Positions 20,622 through 30,492 of a stretch of DNA of 62,909 nucleotides are shown one piece after another. The stretch covers positions 1 through 62,909 of the forward strand of contig CAJWCP010000004.1 in assembly GCA_913031595.1 (NCBI GenBank), given 5' to 3'. Numbering within the stretch: the stretch's first letter is position 1; every line of letters begins with the position of its first letter. The notes under the pieces were generated by a model. The model had not been told where the DNA came from and made no database searches. It worked only from the letters and a program-made list of their open reading frames with translations. The translations under genes and the position numbers were made by a program. This stretch comes from an uncultured Flavobacteriales bacterium. Lineage in GTDB: Bacteria; Bacteroidota; Bacteroidia; Flavobacteriales; BACL11.

Positions 20622-21377
20622 ATGACTAAGATATCAGTAATAATCCCTACTTACAATGAACAAGACAATATTATCGAAGCTATAAAGTCTATTGACTTTG
20701 CAGATGAAATTATTATTGTAGATTCTTTTAGTAAAGACAATACAGTCTTTCTTGCTAAACCATTAGCTAATAAAATTTTACAAAGAGAATATATCCATTC
20801 TGCTTCTCAAAAAAACTGGGCAATACCTCAAGCAAAACATGAGTGGGTGTTAATTTTAGACGCTGATGAAAGAGTAACTAGTAGATTAAAGAATGAAATC
20901 TTAACAACAATAAATTCAAATAAGAAATATAGTGCATTCTGGATTAAACGTCAAAATTATTTTATGAATAAAAAGATAAACTTTAGTGGATGGCAAAAAG
21001 ATAAAGTAATTCGATTATTCAAACGTGATGAAAATAAATATGAAGATAAACATGTACATGCAGAAATTATTAGTAAAGGAAAAATAGGAATATTAAAAAA
21101 TAAATTAATCCATAATACTTTTAAAAGCAAAAAAGATTATTTAAGAAAAATAGATTTCTACGCTCAACTACAAGCAAAAGATTATGATAAAACTACAAAA
21201 AGAATAACCTTTTTCCATACTATAGCAAAGCCTATGTTTCGCTTTTTTAAACACTATATTATTAACTTAGGATTTTTAGATGGATATATAGGTTTTATGA
21301 TTTCATTTTATCAATTAAAAGCTGTAAAAATGCGTTATGAATATTTAAAAGAATACCGTGAATCAAAAAGAAATTAA
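20622..21377 (+). CDS. Glycosyltransferase family 2
   Basis: 251 aa; ISVIIPTYNEQDNIIEAIKSI, ILDADERV. Confidence 0.92.
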   Translation: MTKISVIIPTYNEQDNIIEAIKSIDFADEIIIVDSFSKDNTVFLAKPLANKILQREYIHSASQKNWAIPQAKHEWVLILDADERVTSRLKNEILTTINSNKKYSAFWIKRQNYFMNKKINFSGWQKDKVIRLFKRDENKYEDKHVHAEIISKGKIGILKNKLIHNTFKSKKDYLRKIDFYAQLQAKDYDKTTKRITFFHTIAKPMFRFFKHYIINLGFLDGYIGFMISFYQLKAVKMRYEYLKEYRESKRN

Positions 21378-21900
21378 AGATACTATTACAACTCTAAAAA
21401 ATGGAGGGGTAATATTATATCCAACAGACACAATATGGGGAATAGGTTGTGATGCTACAAATCCTGAAGCAATAAAAAAGATCTTTAAAATTAAAAAAAG
21501 GGCAGACAATAAAGCCATGATCTCATTAGTCGCTGATAAAGAACAACTTAAAAAAATAACACAACTAATTCCTAAATTTGATATTACATCTGTACCCACC
21601 ACAATAATTTACCCTTCTGTTAAAGTAATAGACAAAAGTCTATTAGTAAATGGATCAGCTGCCATTAGAATTGTACAAGATAAATTCTGTCAGAAGATTA
21701 TTAGCGCACTTAAAAAACCTATTGTCTCAACATCTGCTAACATAAGTGGCCAAAATCCACCCACTCAATTCTCAGAAATAACAAAAGAAATTACTGATCA
21801 TGTTGATTATATAGTAAATTTGCGAAAAAATGAGAAAAGGATAAAATCATCACAAATTTTTAAATTAATTAGTGATGGAAGCATGCAAAAAATAAGATAG
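21358..21900 (+). CDS. tsaC: L-threonylcarbamoyladenylate synthase (Sua5/YciO/YrdC)
   Basis: 180 aa, GTG start; GGVILYPTDTIWGIGCDATNPEAIKKIFKIKKRA; STSANISGQNPP. Confidence 0.93.
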   Translation: MNQKEIKDTITTLKNGGVILYPTDTIWGIGCDATNPEAIKKIFKIKKRADNKAMISLVADKEQLKKITQLIPKFDITSVPTTIIYPSVKVIDKSLLVNGSAAIRIVQDKFCQKIISALKKPIVSTSANISGQNPPTQFSEITKEITDHVDYIVNLRKNEKRIKSSQIFKLISDGSMQKIR

Positions 21901-23321
21901 TGAACCTTTCTGAAAAATTAAAAAATCCAATCTTTAAGACTGTACATTTAGCTGCAGAAGAATTGAATTATCCAACCTATGTAGTAGGAGGATGGGTAAG
22001 AGACCTTCTACTTAAAAAAACCCAAACATCAACAGATATAGATTTTGTTTGTATAGGAAGCGGTATTAAATTAGCTAAAAAGGTAAAAGAAAAATTAGGA
22101 AAGAATGCTTCATTCAAAGTATTTAAAAAATTTGGAACAGCAATGATTAATGTGGAATCAGAAAATTATGAATTTGTAGGAGCAAGAAAAGAATCTTATA
22201 GAAATAATAGTAGAAAGCCAATAATAGAAGATGGAACATTAGAAGATGACCAAAATAGAAGAGACTTTACAATCAATGCTATGGCTATTCAACTAAATAC
22301 TAATAATCATGGGGAATTAATTGATCCTTTTAATGGGATTTCCGATCTGAAAAATAAGATTATACGTACCCCTCTAAATCCAATAAAAACATATTCAGAT
22401 GATCCATTAAGAATGATGCGAGCAATAAGATTTGCAACACAACTAAATTTCAGGATTGAAGAAGAGTCATATCAAGCAATTAGCAAAAGTCATAAAAGAT
22501 TATCAATAATCTCACAAGAAAGAATAACAGAAGAACTAAATAAGATAATACTCTCAGAAAAACCTTCTATTGGATTTAAAATGTTATTTGACACTAAATT
22601 ACTACACATTTTTTTTCCTAAAATGACCGAATTACATGGAGTAGAATATAAAAATAATCAAGGGCATAAAGATAATTTTTATCACACTCTTGAAGTTCTA
22701 GACAATATTAGCACAAAAACAGATAATTTATGGCTAAGATGGTCTGCCATATTACATGATATAGCAAAACCTGACACAAAAAGATATGAAGTAAAAAATG
22801 GATGGACATTTCATTCACATGAATTTATTGGAGCAAAAATGATTCCCAAAATATTTAATGATTTAAAACTTCCTTTAAACAATAAAATGAAATATGTCAA
22901 GAAAATGGTATTACTACACCTTCGCCCTATTGTTCTAGCCCAAGAAATTGTCACAGATTCTGCAATTAGAAGACTATTATTTGATGCTGGAGATGATATC
23001 GATGATTTAATGATGCTGTGTGATGCTGATATAACATCAAAAAATCCAAAAAAAGTTGAGAAATATCTTAATAATTTTCAAATAGTTAGAAAAAAACTAA
23101 AAGAAGTAGAAGAAAAAGACCATATTAGAAATTTTCAACCACCTGTAAATGGAAATGAAATAATGAAATTATTTAATATTCAAGCTTGTAAAGAAATAGG
23201 TGTTCTAAAAAATGCAGTTAAAAATGCTATCCTAGATGGAGAAGTAAAAAACAATAAGAAAGAAGCTTTAAAATTTATAATCAATAAAGCAAAAGAATTA
23301 AATATAAAACAAAAAAAATAA
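21900..23321 (+). CDS. cca: CCA tRNA nucleotidyltransferase, HD-domain type
   Basis: 473 aa, GTG start overlapping tsaC stop; VVGGWVRDLLL, RRDFTINAMAIQL, HD motif ILHDIAKPDT. Confidence 0.93.
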   Translation: MNLSEKLKNPIFKTVHLAAEELNYPTYVVGGWVRDLLLKKTQTSTDIDFVCIGSGIKLAKKVKEKLGKNASFKVFKKFGTAMINVESENYEFVGARKESYRNNSRKPIIEDGTLEDDQNRRDFTINAMAIQLNTNNHGELIDPFNGISDLKNKIIRTPLNPIKTYSDDPLRMMRAIRFATQLNFRIEEESYQAISKSHKRLSIISQERITEELNKIILSEKPSIGFKMLFDTKLLHIFFPKMTELHGVEYKNNQGHKDNFYHTLEVLDNISTKTDNLWLRWSAILHDIAKPDTKRYEVKNGWTFHSHEFIGAKMIPKIFNDLKLPLNNKMKYVKKMVLLHLRPIVLAQEIVTDSAIRRLLFDAGDDIDDLMMLCDADITSKNPKKVEKYLNNFQIVRKKLKEVEEKDHIRNFQPPVNGNEIMKLFNIQACKEIGVLKNAVKNAILDGEVKNNKKEALKFIINKAKELNIKQKK

Positions 23322-23325
23322 CATA

Positions 23326-23679
23326 ATGATAGACGTATTTGAGAATATCAATAAATTCGCAATAGCTTGCGATCAAAAGCCAAACAAAAAAAATTATACG
23401 ATGTATCTTGATCTAATTCGTGAGGAAATAAATGAATTAGAAGATGCTATTAAAGACAATGACAGAGTAGAGCAATTAGATGCACTAATTGACATCTTAG
23501 TTGTTACACTAGGTGCTGTTAGAGCAGGTGGTTTCAACGGTAAAGGTGCATGGAAAGAAGTGATGAACACAAACTTTGCTAAAATCAATCCAAAAACAGG
23601 AAAAGTCATCAAACGTGCAGATGGTAAGGTGTTAAAGCCAGAAGGGTGGAAAGCTCCTGAACTAAAAAAGTTTATTTAA
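23326..23679 (+). CDS. MazG-like / phosphoribosyl-ATP pyrophosphohydrolase-like NTP pyrophosphatase
   Basis: 117 aa; EExxE...ExxD motif REEINELEDAIKDNDRVEQLDALIDILVVTLG; C-term NPKTGKVIKRADGKVLKPEGWKAPEL. Confidence 0.75.
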   Translation: MIDVFENINKFAIACDQKPNKKNYTMYLDLIREEINELEDAIKDNDRVEQLDALIDILVVTLGAVRAGGFNGKGAWKEVMNTNFAKINPKTGKVIKRADGKVLKPEGWKAPELKKFI

Positions 23680-23687
23680 AAATTTTA

Positions 23688-24587
23688 ATGGATATTAATA
23701 GTAAAACAATTATCTTTATTGTTGGTCCAACAGGAATTGGGAAAACTGCCCTCAGTATAAATTTAGCAAAACAACTAGAAACAGAAATCATCTCATGTGA
23801 TTCTAGGCAATTTTATAAAGAATTATTAATTGGTACCGCTCCACCTAATAAAAAACAACTTAATGAAGTAAAACATCATTTTATTCATAATATATCCATA
23901 AAGAAAAAATATAATGCTGGAAAATTTGAAAATGATGCAATGAAATTAATAACAAAACTACATGAAAAAAAAGATATTATTATAGCTGTAGGAGGATCGG
24001 GTCTTTATATAGATGCAATTTGCAAAGGATTAGACCACATACCTGATATTTCAGATAATATAAGAGATGAACTAAATCATGAATTCAAATTAAAAGGAAA
24101 AGAGTGGTTAAAAAATGAGGTAAAAAAAATAGATCCAGAATATTATAATAATTGTGATAAAGAAAATAAACAACGTTTATTAAGAGCTTTAGAAGTATTT
24201 CGAGAAACTCAACAACCTATTTCTATTTTTAGAAACAAAGAAACAAAGAAAAGACAATTTAGGATAATTAAAATTGGGTTAAATACAGAGAGAGAAAAAT
24301 TATATAAGAAAATTAATACTAGAGTTGAAAATATGATAAAGGAAGGTCTCTTAGAAGAAGTGCGCGGATTAATCCCATATCAAGATCTAAATGCATTACA
24401 AACAGTTGGATATAAAGAATTATTTGCTTTTTACAGAAACCAAACAACATTAAAAGAAGCAGTAGAAAATATTAAGAAAAATTCAAGAAGGTTTGCAAAA
24501 AGACAAATCACTTGGTTTAAAAGAGATAAGGATATAGTATGGTTTGAACCTGATCAAGTTAAAGCAATACAAAATTTTATCGTATAA
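23688..24587 (+). CDS. miaA: tRNA dimethylallyltransferase
   Basis: 299 aa; GPTGIGKTALSINLAKQL, SCDSRQFYKELLIGTAPP, FAKRQITWFK. Confidence 0.95.
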   Translation: MDINSKTIIFIVGPTGIGKTALSINLAKQLETEIISCDSRQFYKELLIGTAPPNKKQLNEVKHHFIHNISIKKKYNAGKFENDAMKLITKLHEKKDIIIAVGGSGLYIDAICKGLDHIPDISDNIRDELNHEFKLKGKEWLKNEVKKIDPEYYNNCDKENKQRLLRALEVFRETQQPISIFRNKETKKRQFRIIKIGLNTEREKLYKKINTRVENMIKEGLLEEVRGLIPYQDLNALQTVGYKELFAFYRNQTTLKEAVENIKKNSRRFAKRQITWFKRDKDIVWFEPDQVKAIQNFIV

Positions 24588-27516
24588 TGGTAACTGTTCC
24601 TTGAATGGGATCAAATCCATGACCAACCTCAATATGATAAAAATAAACCCCATCAGGAACGTCATTACCCATTCTATTTTTTCCATCCCAAGGGTCAGAA
24701 TACCCAACAGATTGAAATAATAAGCGCCCATATCTGCCATAAATCTTCACTTCTGTCTCAGAATATAAAAAAGTATCTTCCAAACTCCATACATCATTTA
24801 TATTATCATTATTTGGAGAAAAAACATTAGGAATACATTCTGGACTCATTGTAGCGATAACAAATGTAGTGTCTCTAATACACTCATTATAATCACTAAC
24901 CAAAATACTATAATTACCTGGATCTAAAGAAAGATTCAAAGGATTTTGTGTGGAACCATTAGACCATTGATATGTATAAGGAGGTGTTCCTCCTGTCGCA
25001 CTTGCTTCTATATCCACATCAAGATTTTCAAGATTACATTCAATAATAGCAGATGCAGGATCAAGGGTAATAATAATTTCTTCAATATCAAAATCTTGTC
25101 TCACCATACATCCTATACTATCTGTCACTTCAATCCAATGATTACCCGGACAAAGATCAGCATGTTGTAAAATAGTTCCATTATCCCATAAATATGTATA
25201 AGGAGCATGGCCCCATAAATCTTCAGCAGCAAAAACAGTGGTTGTTTCTATATCAATTATACCATTAGGTAAATCAAAAAACACATCTATTGTATCTTGA
25301 ATAGAGCAGCCAAAAGTAACATCGGTTATTGTTATAAAATATGTTTCTTGACATAAGCTCCCTGAAGAAGGATTTAAACTAATAATATTCCCAAAAATAT
25401 CTTGCCATTCAAAAGAAAAAGGCCCTACTGAAGAAGAGTTAGAAATAGAAGCAATATAGGCGTTTAGTAAAACTGTATCAGCATCTAAAGATGATTGTAA
25501 TATATACGGATCTACTGTATAACCTATAGAATCAGTATTTCCACAAGAGTCCACAGCTATTACCCAATAAGTAGACCCATATAATGAATCTATAAAGTAA
25601 GTTGTATCTCCAGTACTCCACAAAAGAGTAATAGGCTCTACTCCTCCTAGAACTTCTACACTTGCATTACTTCCGGATGAATCACAAGGAAGGTAATTAA
25701 AAGTTAAAGATAATTCTAAAGAATCAGGTTCTTCTATAATTAAAGTATCATTAAATAAACAACTATTTATATCTGTTACTTGACAAAAATAAGATCCTGC
25801 ATTAAGCACTCTTTGCAAATCTGTATTGCCATCATTCCAAAGTAAACTATAAGGTCCTACCCCACCATTGATTAAAACATCAACAGTGGTTAAAGCTCCT
25901 GTACATAAAACAGGTGTTTGATAATTATCAAATAAGAAATTTAGCTCCTGAGGTTCTTCTAATATAATATTAATGGTATCAATACAATTTAGAGTGTCAG
26001 AAACAAATAAAGAATATTCTCCTGCTATTAAACCATATATCGAATCTGATGAACTACTAACATTCAACCAACTATATATTAGTGGTCCAGATCCCCCTGA
26101 AGGATTAATAATAATACTTCCATCTGAATCTCCATTGCAAGTAGGAGGAGATAGGATTGTGTTAGGATCAAATGCATCAGGCTGATTTATTAAAAACTCT
26201 TCTGCATGAATGCAGCCAATATTATCTACAAAAAGAACTGAATAAGTATCAGCAATTAGACTAGTAGGATCAAGCCCTCCCCATTGCACATCATAAGGCT
26301 CATTTCCTCCAGTAATAGAATCAATAGTAACAACTCCTGAAGTATCTCCAAAACATAAAGGATGAATAATACTTTCGTAAACAATAATTTCATATTGAGC
26401 ATAACATCTCACAGAAACTGTATCAAGACAAGAATAAGTAGAATCATATATATATATATCATGCCAACCAGCAGAAACATATATCGAATCTAAATTGGAG
26501 CCTAAAAATCCGTATGAGATATTACCTCCACCTATCACACTATCAAGATGTAGAAAACCACTATCAGACTCACAAATAAAAGGGAAGTCTGTAGAAGAAA
26601 AAACTTGATACGGTGGCGGTTCATTTAATAAAAAAGTATCAGACATTAAACATTCATTATCATCAACTACATGTAATATATACTCTCCTGCTAATAAACT
26701 ATCAAACATTATAGAATCAAATAAAGAATTCTGTAATCCTAAAGAAAGTGATAGATGATGGAAATTAGTTGAAGAACCATTAAGATCTGAAAAAGAAATA
26801 GTATCACTACCTAATAATAGATAATAAAAATATTTATTAAACACATCATTTGTTTTATTCCCTCCCTGTATTCTAAAACTAATAGTACCTTCATAAGTAC
26901 CTCTACAATTAATCTCAACTGTATTTATTAACTCTATATTTATTTGAGCAGGCTGTGATATTGTTGATAAAAGAGAATCACTACAACCAACTGAATCTGT
27001 AATAATAACCATATAAGAACCTATATCCAAATTATCATGAACAGTATCATTAAAACCTGAAGAGAATAAATTATTATCTTTATACCATTGATAAAAATAA
27101 GGGGAAGATCCGGAGTGTCCTATTGTTCTTATTAAGCCATTTGCATCCCCAAAACATTTTATATTCTCCTGTGCAGGGTTTACACCTAATGGACAATCTA
27201 TAAAGAATATTACAGAATCTATAAAAACTGAAGTCAGAGCATTAATTATCTCTAGTTTAAAATTACCACACCTTTGGCTAAATAGAGTATCACCACCTTG
27301 AGTATCAATATTTACTATAGTATCTGCATCTATCCAGCCAAGTAAATTATCTTTATAATACCAGTTCAATTCAAATTGCTCAACATTTGAAATGCTTAAT
27401 AAAATAGCTCCGGTATCAACATGACAATCTATCCCAACTAAAGAATCAGAAATAAGATTCTGACTATTTGTAAAAAAACCATTAACAATAAAAATAAATA
27501 GAAAAAGAAATCGCAT
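24577..27516 (-). CDS. SprB-repeat-type adhesin-like protein with gliding-motility-associated (T9SS type B) C-terminal domain
   Basis: 979 aa; repeated '..G..PY.Y.W..G' / 'C.D...I.V.D' units; C-term IPNVFSPNNDNINDVWSLED...DVPDGVYFYHIEVG. Confidence 0.9.
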   Translation of the reverse strand: MRFLFLFIFIVNGFFTNSQNLISDSLVGIDCHVDTGAILLSISNVEQFELNWYYKDNLLGWIDADTIVNIDTQGGDTLFSQRCGNFKLEIINALTSVFIDSVIFFIDCPLGVNPAQENIKCFGDANGLIRTIGHSGSSPYFYQWYKDNNLFSSGFNDTVHDNLDIGSYMVIITDSVGCSDSLLSTISQPAQINIELINTVEINCRGTYEGTISFRIQGGNKTNDVFNKYFYYLLLGSDTISFSDLNGSSTNFHHLSLSLGLQNSLFDSIMFDSLLAGEYILHVVDDNECLMSDTFLLNEPPPYQVFSSTDFPFICESDSGFLHLDSVIGGGNISYGFLGSNLDSIYVSAGWHDIYIYDSTYSCLDTVSVRCYAQYEIIVYESIIHPLCFGDTSGVVTIDSITGGNEPYDVQWGGLDPTSLIADTYSVLFVDNIGCIHAEEFLINQPDAFDPNTILSPPTCNGDSDGSIIINPSGGSGPLIYSWLNVSSSSDSIYGLIAGEYSLFVSDTLNCIDTINIILEEPQELNFLFDNYQTPVLCTGALTTVDVLINGGVGPYSLLWNDGNTDLQRVLNAGSYFCQVTDINSCLFNDTLIIEEPDSLELSLTFNYLPCDSSGSNASVEVLGGVEPITLLWSTGDTTYFIDSLYGSTYWVIAVDSCGNTDSIGYTVDPYILQSSLDADTVLLNAYIASISNSSSVGPFSFEWQDIFGNIISLNPSSGSLCQETYFITITDVTFGCSIQDTIDVFFDLPNGIIDIETTTVFAAEDLWGHAPYTYLWDNGTILQHADLCPGNHWIEVTDSIGCMVRQDFDIEEIIITLDPASAIIECNLENLDVDIEASATGGTPPYTYQWSNGSTQNPLNLSLDPGNYSILVSDYNECIRDTTFVIATMSPECIPNVFSPNNDNINDVWSLEDTFLYSETEVKIYGRYGRLLFQSVGYSDPWDGKNRMGNDVPDGVYFYHIEVGHGFDPIQGTVTIIR

Positions 27517-27522
27517 TATTTT

Positions 27523-27543
27523 ATATCTTTATTACAAAGATAT
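27523..27543 (-). promoter_or_regulatory. Candidate promoter/operator: -7 TATCTTTG inside a perfect dyad
   Basis: Minus strand ATATCTTT-GTAAT-AAAGATAT; 8-bp arms, 7 nt upstream of the ATG at 27516. Confidence 0.5.
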
Positions 27544-27549
27544 CAAAAG

Positions 27550-28476
27550 TTAAGCAGTTAAATTACTAAAATCTATAGTCATACCTGCCTCTGCCAATAT
27601 AGTATTCTTAAAAACTTTCTGAGTTTCTAAAAGCAATTCATCTAATTTCTTGTATCTCTGAGAAAAATGACCTATCATCAAGTGTTTTACACAGGCTTTG
27701 TTTGCTATATATGAAGCCTGTTGAGTAGTAGAATGTCCTGTCTCAAAAGCTCTTTCTAACATGTCATTCTTAAAAGTCGCCTCATGATATAATAAATCAA
27801 TCCCCTTTATTTTTGGAATAATTGATTCAGTATACCTTGTGTCTGTACAAAATGCATAAGTATTAGGTGGAGAGTTAGGGTATGTCATATCTTTATTCTT
27901 AACAACCTCACCTTTTAAGTTGATCCAATCTGCTCCATTCTTTATTGAGTTTAGTTTATCATGTGGAATATTCATCTGTTCAATTACTTTAGGCTTAATT
28001 TTTCTTGCAGATTTTTTTTCTTTAAAAATAAAGCCAGAGCAAGGAAGAGTATGGTCAAGAATCACATTTTCAACTGATATCATATCATCTTCAAATAAGA
28101 TACTTTCTCTTAACTCAGATATAGGGTGAAAAAATAATGGATAATTTAACTCTGTATTAGAAGCTGATAATTGATATTCTATAATCTTTTTGAGTTTCTC
28201 ATGTGCATAAATGTGTAACTCTTTCTTTCTACCTAAAAGATGCATACTACTAATTAAACCTATTAAACCAAAATAATGATCTCCGTGTAAATGACTAATA
28301 AAAATATGATTAATTCTCTGAAAATTAATCTTATATTTCCTCAATTGTATTTGTGTCCCTTCTCCACAATCTATCAGAAAAAAACGCTCATTAAGGTTTA
28401 ATAGTTGAGCAGTTGGATTATGATTAATGTTTGGAATAGCTGAACTACAACCTAAAACAGTTAATTTAAAAGGCAT
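27550..28476 (-). CDS. rnz: Ribonuclease Z
   Basis: 308 aa; FLIDCGEGTQIQLRKYKI, FISHLHGDHYFGLIGLISSMHLLGR. Confidence 0.95.
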   Translation of the reverse strand: MPFKLTVLGCSSAIPNINHNPTAQLLNLNERFFLIDCGEGTQIQLRKYKINFQRINHIFISHLHGDHYFGLIGLISSMHLLGRKKELHIYAHEKLKKIIEYQLSASNTELNYPLFFHPISELRESILFEDDMISVENVILDHTLPCSGFIFKEKKSARKIKPKVIEQMNIPHDKLNSIKNGADWINLKGEVVKNKDMTYPNSPPNTYAFCTDTRYTESIIPKIKGIDLLYHEATFKNDMLERAFETGHSTTQQASYIANKACVKHLMIGHFSQRYKKLDELLLETQKVFKNTILAEAGMTIDFSNLTA

Positions 28477-29244
28477 CTAATGTGATACGATCATTCTTTT
28501 TGTTAAAATAGATTCTCTATTGTTTATAGAATACATATATACTCCATCTGAAAAATCAGAAGTAGAAATAGTAATAGTATTAATTCCTGAATTTGCCGAA
28601 ATCTCATTAGAATAGATAACTTCACCTAATAAATTATATATCATAAAAGAAATATTCTGCGAAATACCAGAAATAAACTGAATATTTGTTTTATGACTTG
28701 AAGGGTTAGGAAAAGCTTCTTTTAATTCAAAAGTATGACTATAGTACTTATCAATAACAGAAGCAACATTGTCTTTTATCTCAATATAATATCCACTAGT
28801 AACATCATCTTGAGTCGTTGAACCTATAATAGGAATACCGCTCACTTGAGTCGTGGTGTTAAAAGTAATAGGATAAAGTCCTATATCTGCTGCTACAGGA
28901 TTTGAAGTGGAATAAATCTCAGCACATCCTGCAGAACCTCCAGGAAATGAGCAATCAATAGGGTCGCAATCATAAGCAAAATTAGGAGGTAAACCTGTTA
29001 CACCAGTTAAAGCAATATAATCAATGGTAACTAAAAGAGGGATACCTGAATAAACAATATTAGTATCTAAAGGAGTAATAGCTGTAATTAATTCACTATA
29101 AGCTTGACCAACCATAGCATCAGATAATCCAGTTGCTGTATCAGGATATATTCCTGGATCAGTATATTGAGGGTCAGGAATACATTGTGCATTAATATTT
29201 GACATTCCGATAAACAAAACCAAAATAAGTAATAATCTTTTCAT
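28477..29244 (-). CDS. Secreted protein with T9SS type A sorting domain
   Basis: 255 aa; signal peptide MKRLLLILVLFIGMSNINAQ, C-term EAFPNPSSHKTNIQF...SDGVYMYSINNRESILTKRMIVSH. Confidence 0.85.
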   Translation of the reverse strand: MKRLLLILVLFIGMSNINAQCIPDPQYTDPGIYPDTATGLSDAMVGQAYSELITAITPLDTNIVYSGIPLLVTIDYIALTGVTGLPPNFAYDCDPIDCSFPGGSAGCAEIYSTSNPVAADIGLYPITFNTTTQVSGIPIIGSTTQDDVTSGYYIEIKDNVASVIDKYYSHTFELKEAFPNPSSHKTNIQFISGISQNISFMIYNLLGEVIYSNEISANSGINTITISTSDFSDGVYMYSINNRESILTKRMIVSH

Positions 29245-29260
29245 AAGTATATTTGTTAAT

Positions 29261-29560
29261 TTATAGATTTAATTCTCTTTCTATTTCTTCCATTTCAATA
29301 TAATCGTAAGCTTCTTGTAAAGTAGGGACTATAACTAAATCATTATCAAAAGAAGTATCCGAAACTATTACAAACGAACCATTAATTTTAGAAATACTTG
29401 CATCAAAAGTAATAAATTTTTGCTTAATATTATTAATAACAGTTAAATCAACACCTCTAAGATCTGCAATAAAATTACTAACTTCATTACGCTTATTAAG
29501 ATTAGTAAAATCATTTTCATCTGTTAACTTAAATACTATAGTCCTGTCTACAATGTTCAT
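29261..29560 (-). CDS. Small protein, possibly STAS-like
   Basis: 99 aa ORF, single base overlap with pyrB start; fold assignment tentative. Confidence 0.65.
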   Translation of the reverse strand: MNIVDRTIVFKLTDENDFTNLNKRNEVSNFIADLRGVDLTVINNIKQKFITFDASISKINGSFVIVSDTSFDNDLVIVPTLQEAYDYIEMEEIERELNL

Positions 29561-30492
29561 TAGTTATCTTTTATTTTTCCTGCAAGTAAAAATAAAACAG
29601 CCATTCTAATAGCAACACCATTTTCTACCTGATCTAAAATAATAGATTGTTTAGAATCCGCAACATCAGAACTTAATTCAACACCTCTATTTATTGGTCC
29701 TGGATGCATTATAGTTATATGCTTGTTTAATCTGTTTAATATCTCTTTATTTATTCCATAAGTCATTGAATACTCTCGTAAAGATGGGAAGTATTTCAAA
29801 TTTTGTCTTTCTAGTTGAATACGAAGAACATTTGCTATATCACACCACTCTAAAGCCTCTTGAAGATTAGAAAAATGATCTACCCCTAAATCTTGAATGT
29901 TTATTGGCATTAAGGAAGAAGGACCACATACGCTAACATGAGCTCCTAATTTCTTTAAACAATAAATATTTGATAAAGCAACTCTTGAATGTAAAATATC
30001 TCCTATAATAACTACTTTCTTATTCTTAATATTACCATATTTTTCTCTAATAGAATATGCATCTAAAAGAGCTTGTGTTGGATGCTCATGAGAACCATCT
30101 CCAGCATTTACAATTCTTGCCCTAATATTTCTTGATAAAAAAACTGATGCACCAGGATCTGGATGACGCATAACAATAATATCAACTTTCATAGCTAATA
30201 TATTATTTACAGTATCTAACAGTGTTTCTCCTTTTTTTACTGATGATGATGAAGAGGAAAAATTAATAATATCTGCAGATAGTCTCTTTTCTGCAAGTTC
30301 AAAAGATAATTTTGTCCTTGTAGAATTCTCAAAAAATAAGTTGGCTATTGTAATATCCCTTAAAGAAGGAACTTTCTTTATAGATTGATTAATTATTTTT
30401 TTAAAATTATCAGCTGTGCTAAATATCAAGTTAATATCTGAATTACTAAGATATTTAATTCCCAATAAATTATTTACTGACAGACTACTCAT
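29560..30492 (-). CDS. pyrB: Aspartate carbamoyltransferase catalytic subunit
   Basis: 310 aa; FFENSTRTKLSFELAEKRL, GDGSHEHPTQALLDAYSI. Confidence 0.96.
   Translation of the reverse strand: MSSLSVNNLLGIKYLSNSDINLIFSTADNFKKIINQSIKKVPSLRDITIANLFFENSTRTKLSFELAEKRLSADIINFSSSSSSVKKGETLLDTVNNILAMKVDIIVMRHPDPGASVFLSRNIRARIVNAGDGSHEHPTQALLDAYSIREKYGNIKNKKVVIIGDILHSRVALSNIYCLKKLGAHVSVCGPSSLMPINIQDLGVDHFSNLQEALEWCDIANVLRIQLERQNLKYFPSLREYSMTYGINKEILNRLNKHITIMHPGPINRGVELSSDVADSKQSIILDQVENGVAIRMAVLFLLAGKIKDN

Noticed and set aside
24946-25170. 74-aa Cys-rich plus ORF inside the SprB-like gene
   Set aside because: Antisense of repeat-rich coding DNA; Cys-rich look is a by-product of the codon pattern.
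24577-27516. Repetitive look of the 979-aa gene as a DNA repeat array/CRISPR
   Set aside because: Repeats are at the protein-domain level only (degenerate PKD/SprB-like units); no identical direct DNA repeats with spacers.
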